Shown one piece after another: positions 58,972-64,000 of a DNA stretch of 64,000 bases. The notes below the pieces were generated by a model that had not been told where the DNA came from, did no database searches, and saw only the letters and a list, made by a program, of their open reading frames with translations. A program made the translations under genes and the position numbers. Positions within the stretch are counted from its first letter, which is position 1. Every line of letters begins with the position of its first letter. Source of the stretch: Ruminococcus sp. Marseille-P6503 (GTDB taxonomy: Bacteria > Bacillota > Clostridia > Oscillospirales > Ruminococcaceae); contig NZ_UWPB01000002.1 of the NCBI RefSeq assembly GCF_900604945.1, positions 558,001-622,000 on the forward strand, read 5' to 3'.

Positions 58972-61242
58972 ATGCTCAGGAAAAAAATATTATCAATAGT
59001 GTCTGCTGCGGCAATGGCTGCTACTGTGGCTGTTGGGGATAGCGTATCCGCAAAAGACATGGGGATCAACGGTACATATACGCAAGGAAAGACTTTGGAG
59101 ACTTTTTTCCGGAGCGACTGCTTGGGTTATGAATCCATTGAACTTAATTACGAATATGTATCAGCTGTCGAAACGCCTGCGGAAACCTTCGGAATACTGG
59201 CATTCGACAGCGAATGGGGCGGCTGGAACAAAACGTCTATCGGACAGGATAATCCGGCTTTGAATGTGGAGTACACTGATACGGTTGAACTGAGCGACAT
59301 TGAAAGCTCACTGACTACCGGAAAGGACTTTTACGGCTTTAATCTCATTACCGATAACTTCGGAACAGGCTCGGTAAAGGTCAACTCGGTAATACTCAAC
59401 GACAAGCAAGGTCAGGAAACAACAATCGCAGGCTCGTGGCACAAAGGAACGGCTTCGGCTATGACAAGCACTGATTCAGATATGGTAGTTGACGCTAATG
59501 AGTACAACATCTATCTGAACGGATTCTCCGCTTACGGCTTTACCAATCCGACGATCGACGTAACGGTCACATATGACAGCGATCTGGGAACAAACCCATT
59601 TAAAGAAGCGACTTTATACTATGCGGAAAACTATCAGCAGGAAAATGAAACCTTTACTCCTGTTGAGCAGTATGGGTATAAGGAAGCTGAGGCAGGCTCA
59701 ACTGTGACCTATTCCTACAGTATCAGCGGAGAAGCGCATCAGATTGCGGCTTGCTTTGACGCTTGTACGGTAACGGAGATCAAAATCTATGACAAGACGC
59801 CTGAAGCTACAGTGATAAAAGGTAATTGGACGAAAGGTACGGCTTCCGAGCTTACTCTGGAATCCGGCAATCCTGATTTCTGGTTTTCCGGCGGCGAGGA
59901 CAGTATCTATGTTTTTAACTTCTCTCTGGAAGGCTACAGAAGTCCAACGGTTGAGGTAACGGCAAACTACTCCTCAATTCCGGCAGACGGAAGCTATATG
60001 CAGGCTGAATTGTACAGCGGAAGCGCTAAAATCGGAGGCTCTTTCATTCCGGTAACGGAAACAGGACCAAGAACATTTACGTTTGATGTAAGCAAAGATT
60101 TGACAGAATTCAACGTATGCTTCGACGGCTGTACAGTTACAGAAGTTAAAATCTACGATAACCGCTCGCCTATTCCGGCACAAGTCAGCGGAAAGACAGC
60201 TGATGAGCTTGCAGGCATGATGGGCAAGGCTTGGAATCTCGGTAACGCACTGGATTCAACAAGCGACGGAACAGTCGGAGAAACTCTCTGGAATAACAAA
60301 TTTCCTGTAAGCAAGGAGATGTTCGACGCTGTTAAGGCGGCAGGATTCGATACCGTAAGAATCCCTGTGTCCTACATGGACAAGATCGTTGAGAACGCCG
60401 ACGGAACGTACACTATCGACTCCGCATATATGGCAAGAGTAAAACAGGTAGTGGACGCGGCAATTTCTGCGAATCTTTTTGTAATCGTTAACATACATAA
60501 CGACGGCGGAAACGGCGTTGAGGATATGTGGCTTGATATTACAAAGACAGGCGATGAGTTTACTGCTGTTCAAAACAAATTTGCGGGAGTTTGGTCGTCA
60601 ATAGCAAATACGTTTGCAGACTACGATCAGAAGCTTATTTTTGAAGGCTTTAACGAGTTGAATAATGGCAATTACAACTCTACACCAAGCACGTCTGAAA
60701 TTGCTAATGTAAATTCCTTAAATCAGGCATTTGTTACTGCTGTTAGAAATTCCGGCGGAGAAAACAAAAAGAATCAAGATCGCATACTGATTTTAAATGG
60801 TTATAACGCAGACATTGATAACACTGTTAATGGTTTTGCAAAACCAGATGATAAAACAGCGAGCAATGTTATAATTGAAAACAGATTAATGCTTTCTGTT
60901 CATTACTATGATCCATATGATTTCGCATTAAATGAAAATGGTACAAGCGAATGGGATGCTGATACAGAGTATATGGAAGGTCAATTGCAGAAAATAGTTA
61001 CTTTTGCAAACGGACTGAATATGCCGGTTGTAATCGGTGAATATGGCGCGATTGATAAGAATAATATTGATAGCAGAGAAGAATATATAGTATCATTTAA
61101 TGCTATTGCAACTGAATTGGGAATAGTAACAGCTTATTGGGATAACGGTAATTCCGGACAATATGGTTTCGCTATTTTTGATAGGACGAATAATAATGTA
61201 ACGACAGCGGGACAAGTATTATTGAGTTCTATTATAGGATAG
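58972..61242 (+). CDS. secreted GH5 glycanase with three binding-type modules
   Basis: A 756-residue exported enzyme that probably cleaves beta-1,4-glucan or related plant polysaccharide. A signal peptide (1-27) is followed by three beta-sandwich modules (about 28-145, 150-275, 280-395). Modules two and three each end in CTVTEIKIYD or CTVTEVKIYD and look like duplicates. The GH5 domain (about 405-756) has LIFEGFNELN with acid/base Glu562, and VVIGEYGA with nucleophile Glu690. There is no dockerin, sorting signal or membrane anchor, so the enzyme should be released or held by its modules. AAAGGAG precedes the ATG, and a strong terminator follows. Confidence 0.9.
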   Translation: MLRKKILSIVSAAAMAATVAVGDSVSAKDMGINGTYTQGKTLETFFRSDCLGYESIELNYEYVSAVETPAETFGILAFDSEWGGWNKTSIGQDNPALNVEYTDTVELSDIESSLTTGKDFYGFNLITDNFGTGSVKVNSVILNDKQGQETTIAGSWHKGTASAMTSTDSDMVVDANEYNIYLNGFSAYGFTNPTIDVTVTYDSDLGTNPFKEATLYYAENYQQENETFTPVEQYGYKEAEAGSTVTYSYSISGEAHQIAACFDACTVTEIKIYDKTPEATVIKGNWTKGTASELTLESGNPDFWFSGGEDSIYVFNFSLEGYRSPTVEVTANYSSIPADGSYMQAELYSGSAKIGGSFIPVTETGPRTFTFDVSKDLTEFNVCFDGCTVTEVKIYDNRSPIPAQVSGKTADELAGMMGKAWNLGNALDSTSDGTVGETLWNNKFPVSKEMFDAVKAAGFDTVRIPVSYMDKIVENADGTYTIDSAYMARVKQVVDAAISANLFVIVNIHNDGGNGVEDMWLDITKTGDEFTAVQNKFAGVWSSIANTFADYDQKLIFEGFNELNNGNYNSTPSTSEIANVNSLNQAFVTAVRNSGGENKKNQDRILILNGYNADIDNTVNGFAKPDDKTASNVIIENRLMLSVHYYDPYDFALNENGTSEWDADTEYMEGQLQKIVTFANGLNMPVVIGEYGAIDKNNIDSREEYIVSFNAIATELGIVTAYWDNGNSGQYGFAIFDRTNNNVTTAGQVLLSSIIG

Positions 61243-61262
61243 CTTAAGGATAAAAGTAAAAT

Positions 61263-61300
61263 AAAATGGCGTTTGTTATTAAATAACAAACGCCATTTTC
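61263..61300 (+). terminator. strong terminator after the GH5 gene
   Basis: An 18-base perfect stem (61263-61280 with 61282-61299), AAAATGGCGTTTGTTATT and its complement. The A and T ends would allow it to work in both directions. Confidence 0.85.
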
Positions 61301-61319
61301 ATGATATGGGAGGGTAAAT

Positions 61320-63734
61320 ATGAAAAAACTAAAAGCTCTAAAACGTGCATTAGGCGTTTTGCTTGTGGGACTGATCGGAGTTAATTCCATTGGATTTTCT
61401 GCAATAGCGGAAAATACAGATTACTCTGCTAATTTTACTTATACGGTTGAAAATGGAGTAGCAACAATAGCGACTTTCGATAATACCGTTACAGATGTAA
61501 CATTACCAAGTGAAATAGTAATTGACGGTATTACTTACAAAGCCGATGATGAAACGCTCGTTATAGGACAATCATTATTCAGAACAACCAGTAGTCAAAC
61601 ATTTTCGATCGAAAAGCTGATTATACCGAAAGGATATAAGGCTATACCTAAATATATTTGCAGAGAAACAGTAACATTAAAATGCGCAGTAATTGAATAT
61701 ACCGGAGATGATCTAAAATTTGATTCGTATGGATTTAATAATTGTACCGGATTAGAACAATTATATATATACGCTAATTCAATTAGTGAGCCGTCAATTA
61801 CTGTTAAGAGTTCGTTATTCAAAAATGTTCCCTCAACAGCGACAGCATATGTAAAGAATGATAATGTAAAATCTACAATGGAATCATTAAAATGGCCCGG
61901 GGTTATTATGATTGATCCGACATTAGGAGAGGATTCAAGTTCAGATGTAAATAAATCTGCATTATCATCTAAAATAAATGAAGTAGAAACTTTTCTTTCG
62001 GGAATAGGTGATACTAAGTATACAAACATCGAAGCTTTGAAAACAGAGCTTGAAAATGCAAAGATCGTGTATAATAATGCGTCTGCAACACAGGAAGAAG
62101 TAAATAATGCCACTAATTCATTAGCTGCTGCTTTCGATAATGTTGAGGAAATCGTTGATAAAACAGCTCTTAATGAAAAAATAGAAGAAATCAGTGCATA
62201 TATAAATGGTTTAGGATTAGATAGAGGTCTGTATACAGGCATTAACGCTTTAAGCAATGCTCTTTCAGCAGCGATAAGGGTGAATGTTTGGGATAATTAT
62301 ACTCAAGCAGAAGTAAATAAGGCTCTTGAAGATCTGAATACGGCATATAATAATATAAAGTTAAAAACAACTAATGTAATTGAACTTAAAAATGCGTTGG
62401 TTGAGGAAAATAACTTTATACAAGGGAAAAAGGATATAGATTATAATTTAAACGATTTAAGAGCTGCGGCAAATTCCGCAAGTACAGTATATTATGATGA
62501 AGGCGCTTCTCAGGAAGAAATAGATAAAGCTTGCGCAGATTTAAAGGCGGCACAGGCGGCAGTAACGAAGAAAAGCGCTGAAGCTCAGATAACTGAAATG
62601 AATGGAATAATCGATCAGTTAGAGGCTCTGAATGAAAAGGATTATACCAAAGACAGCTGGTCGGCAGTAGAAACGGCTATTACAAACGCAAAGTCAATTA
62701 CTGACGGTTTAGTTTCACAATATATTGCCGCCATTGAGGATTTAAAAGCGGCAATGAGTACCTTGGAACTGAAACCTCAGAATGTAGAAGAACCCGGAGA
62801 GCCGATAGCTGTAATTCAGAAAAACGCCGTTGAAACCACCCTCGGAGAATTTACGGCGGACGAAGCTGTTGCAGGAGCGACAAAAATCAAGATAACGTTC
62901 GACTGCGCTGACGATGTTTCGTTTAACCAGTACGCAAGCATAGAAGCAAAGGCTGCAATCGCAGGAGTGGAAAGCTACATGAAGTTTGCCGGAACAGACA
63001 GTTCCCAGACAGCCGGAGCAAAGGGATTTACGATTGAATTGCCGTTGACAAATGCAATCAACTCCGGCGATGATGTGAAGCTTGTAGCGTATACATGGGC
63101 ATGGGCAAACGCCAGCGACTATGTTTATGCAGTAACAAAGGTGGAATATATCAATGCTGTCGGACAGGTAGTCAAGGCGGTTACGGACAGAACTATCGCG
63201 CTTGACGAACTGAAAGCGGCAATAGCGGAAGCTGAAAAAATTGAATCCGACAATTACACCGAGGACAGCTATGCGGAACTGACAACAGCTTTGACAGCGG
63301 CAAAGGAATTGCCGGAGGATTCTGAAAAGGCAGATATTGAAGCCGCTAAAACAGCGCTTGAAACGGCTGTTGCGGGTCTGGTTGAAAAGACGGACGATTC
63401 CTCGTCAGAGCCTTCATCAGAATCAACTCCTGATTCAGAATCAACGCCAGATTCCGAAAGCTCGTCCGATACAGACGCTGATTCGTCATCAAAAACAGAC
63501 GATGAATCAAGCTCAAAGACCGATGATTCGTCAAGCAAAACCGACGATTCGTCAAACGACATCACGTCAAAGACGGATTCCGCCGGCTCCGACAGTAAGG
63601 CGGGGATAACAGAAAATGCCAATAACTCAGGAGCCGGCGGAACGTCTAACCCCAACACCGGAGCAGCTTCGGCTGCGGCAGCGGGAATAATCTTATTGTC
63701 AGCAATCGGCGTTATCGCCTCAAGAAAGAAGTAA
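61320..63734 (+). CDS. sortase-anchored surface protein with FIVAR repeats and a binding-type module
   Basis: An 804-residue wall protein. After a signal peptide (about 1-31) comes a BspA-type leucine-rich segment (about 60-195; LIIPKGYKAIPKYIC, GFNNCTGLEQLYI). Then follow about four FIVAR-type three-helix repeats (about 215-490, TNIEALKTELENAKIVY and similar) and a carbohydrate-binding-like module (about 498-620; VIQKNAVETTLGEF, VKLVAYTWAWANASDYVY). A further FIVAR repeat (about 625-690) is followed by a Ser/Asp/Thr linker. The end is the sorting motif NPNTG, a hydrophobic stretch and RKK. It lies downstream of the GH5 gene with its own start signal and may attach cells to plant fibre. Confidence 0.85.
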   Translation: MKKLKALKRALGVLLVGLIGVNSIGFSAIAENTDYSANFTYTVENGVATIATFDNTVTDVTLPSEIVIDGITYKADDETLVIGQSLFRTTSSQTFSIEKLIIPKGYKAIPKYICRETVTLKCAVIEYTGDDLKFDSYGFNNCTGLEQLYIYANSISEPSITVKSSLFKNVPSTATAYVKNDNVKSTMESLKWPGVIMIDPTLGEDSSSDVNKSALSSKINEVETFLSGIGDTKYTNIEALKTELENAKIVYNNASATQEEVNNATNSLAAAFDNVEEIVDKTALNEKIEEISAYINGLGLDRGLYTGINALSNALSAAIRVNVWDNYTQAEVNKALEDLNTAYNNIKLKTTNVIELKNALVEENNFIQGKKDIDYNLNDLRAAANSASTVYYDEGASQEEIDKACADLKAAQAAVTKKSAEAQITEMNGIIDQLEALNEKDYTKDSWSAVETAITNAKSITDGLVSQYIAAIEDLKAAMSTLELKPQNVEEPGEPIAVIQKNAVETTLGEFTADEAVAGATKIKITFDCADDVSFNQYASIEAKAAIAGVESYMKFAGTDSSQTAGAKGFTIELPLTNAINSGDDVKLVAYTWAWANASDYVYAVTKVEYINAVGQVVKAVTDRTIALDELKAAIAEAEKIESDNYTEDSYAELTTALTAAKELPEDSEKADIEAAKTALETAVAGLVEKTDDSSSEPSSESTPDSESTPDSESSSDTDADSSSKTDDESSSKTDDSSSKTDDSSNDITSKTDSAGSDSKAGITENANNSGAGGTSNPNTGAASAAAAGIILLSAIGVIASRKK

Positions 63735-63796
63735 CCTCCTTTACATCTTCATGGTTTTTTTCACTGCTTCCGACTTGACTTTAGCGCTGAAAGCAA

Positions 63797-63830
63797 AAAC
63801 AAGGGTACAGTTATCTGTGCCCTTGTTTCA
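63797..63830 (+). terminator. terminator after the surface protein gene
   Basis: AAACAAGGGTACAG (63797-63810) pairs with CTGTGCCCTTGTTT (63815-63828) with one G-U pair and a four-base loop. Confidence 0.75.
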
Positions 63831-63878
63831 TTAACTTCGGCTCCACTGGGACCGAAGTAAAATTTACTTTTATAAAGC

Positions 63879-63907
63879 TTGCAATGATTGGCATAGTATG
63901 ATATAAT
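63879..63907 (+). promoter_or_regulatory. promoter of the right-edge gene
   Basis: TTGCAA (63879-63884), a 17-base spacer and a perfect TATAAT (63902-63907), about 50 bases before the ATG at 63955. Confidence 0.75.
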
Positions 63908-63954
63908 GAAGTTAGAAAAAGGACGGAAAACAGACGTAACGGAGGCTGATACCA

Positions 63955-64000
63955 ATGGACAGAAACATAGTGAAAGCAAAGCTGGATATAATATTCAAAA
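63955..64000 (+). CDS. Rpn-family nuclease/transposase (start only)
   Basis: The first 15 residues, MDRNIVKAKLDIIFK, match the start of Rpn-family (PD-(D/E)XK) recombination-promoting nucleases, which often begin with KAKLDIIFKKLF. GGAGG lies nine bases before the ATG. The gene runs off the window. The bases around its start (63947-63960) repeat those at 114-127. Confidence 0.6.
   Translation, partial: MDRNIVKAKLDIIFK

Noticed and set aside
63269-63658. Minus-strand 129-codon frame over the end of the surface protein gene
   Set aside because: It is the complement of the Ser/Asp/Thr linker and has no start signals.

Overview
The window looks like a gut Clostridia genome of the Ruminococcus/Eubacterium siraeum type (Oscillospiraceae). 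The evidence is moderate-to-low GC Gram-positive gene structure with AGGAGG-type ribosome sites, a secreted GH5 glycanase, a wall protein with an NPNTG sorting motif, and a Tn1549-like integrative conjugative element (ICE). Every gene I can support lies on the + strand. No rRNA, tRNA or CRISPR array was seen.

Layout. (1) 1-6.9 kb: ICE accessory genes: DUF4314, a C5 methylase, a phage-type antirepressor, YubB/LPD28, a small membrane protein, a Dam-like methylase and a DUF3849/YodL/DUF3846 fusion. (2) 6.9-31.7 kb: the conjugation region. It holds a lipoprotein, a thioester/Cna-B adhesin with its class B sortase, a DUF3852-like membrane protein, a DUF3991/TOPRIM protein, the VirD4-type coupling protein, TrbL/VirB6-like, PrgI/VirB3-like, VirB4 in two parts, a C40 peptidase, an ArdA-like protein, a candidate oriT, a ribbon-helix-helix accessory protein and a MobP-type relaxase with Sel1 repeats. 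Three cassettes with their own promoters interrupt the transfer operon: Tag glycosylase, a metallophosphoesterase, and Fic plus KptA and MNT/HEPN remnants. (3) 31.7-49.6 kb: an AT-rich polymorphic toxin/immunity island. It contains a toxin gene cut off by a second copy of the relaxase 3' end, a TSP3/vWA/Ntox44-type exotoxin, a series of intact and broken immunity and toxin-tail genes, and a 2195-residue Rhs protein with an ART-like C-terminus. (4) 49.6-56.8 kb: the ICE integration end: a sigma-like regulator, a strongly folded noncoding stretch, MazF, two large serine recombinases around a third that lacks the catalytic domain, and a ParE-type toxin-antitoxin pair. (5) 56.8-64 kb: a Phd/Doc pair, a frameshifted tyrosine integrase, a GH5 glycanase, a sortase-anchored FIVAR protein and the start of an Rpn-family nuclease gene.

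How it works together. The type IV secretion genes, relaxase, oriT and serine recombinases should move the element. The methylases and ArdA-like protein should protect it in a new host. The adhesin and sortase should help donor-recipient contact. The secreted toxins and their immunity genes look like competition cargo, repeatedly exchanged by recombination. The duplicated relaxase tail is the clearest trace of that exchange.
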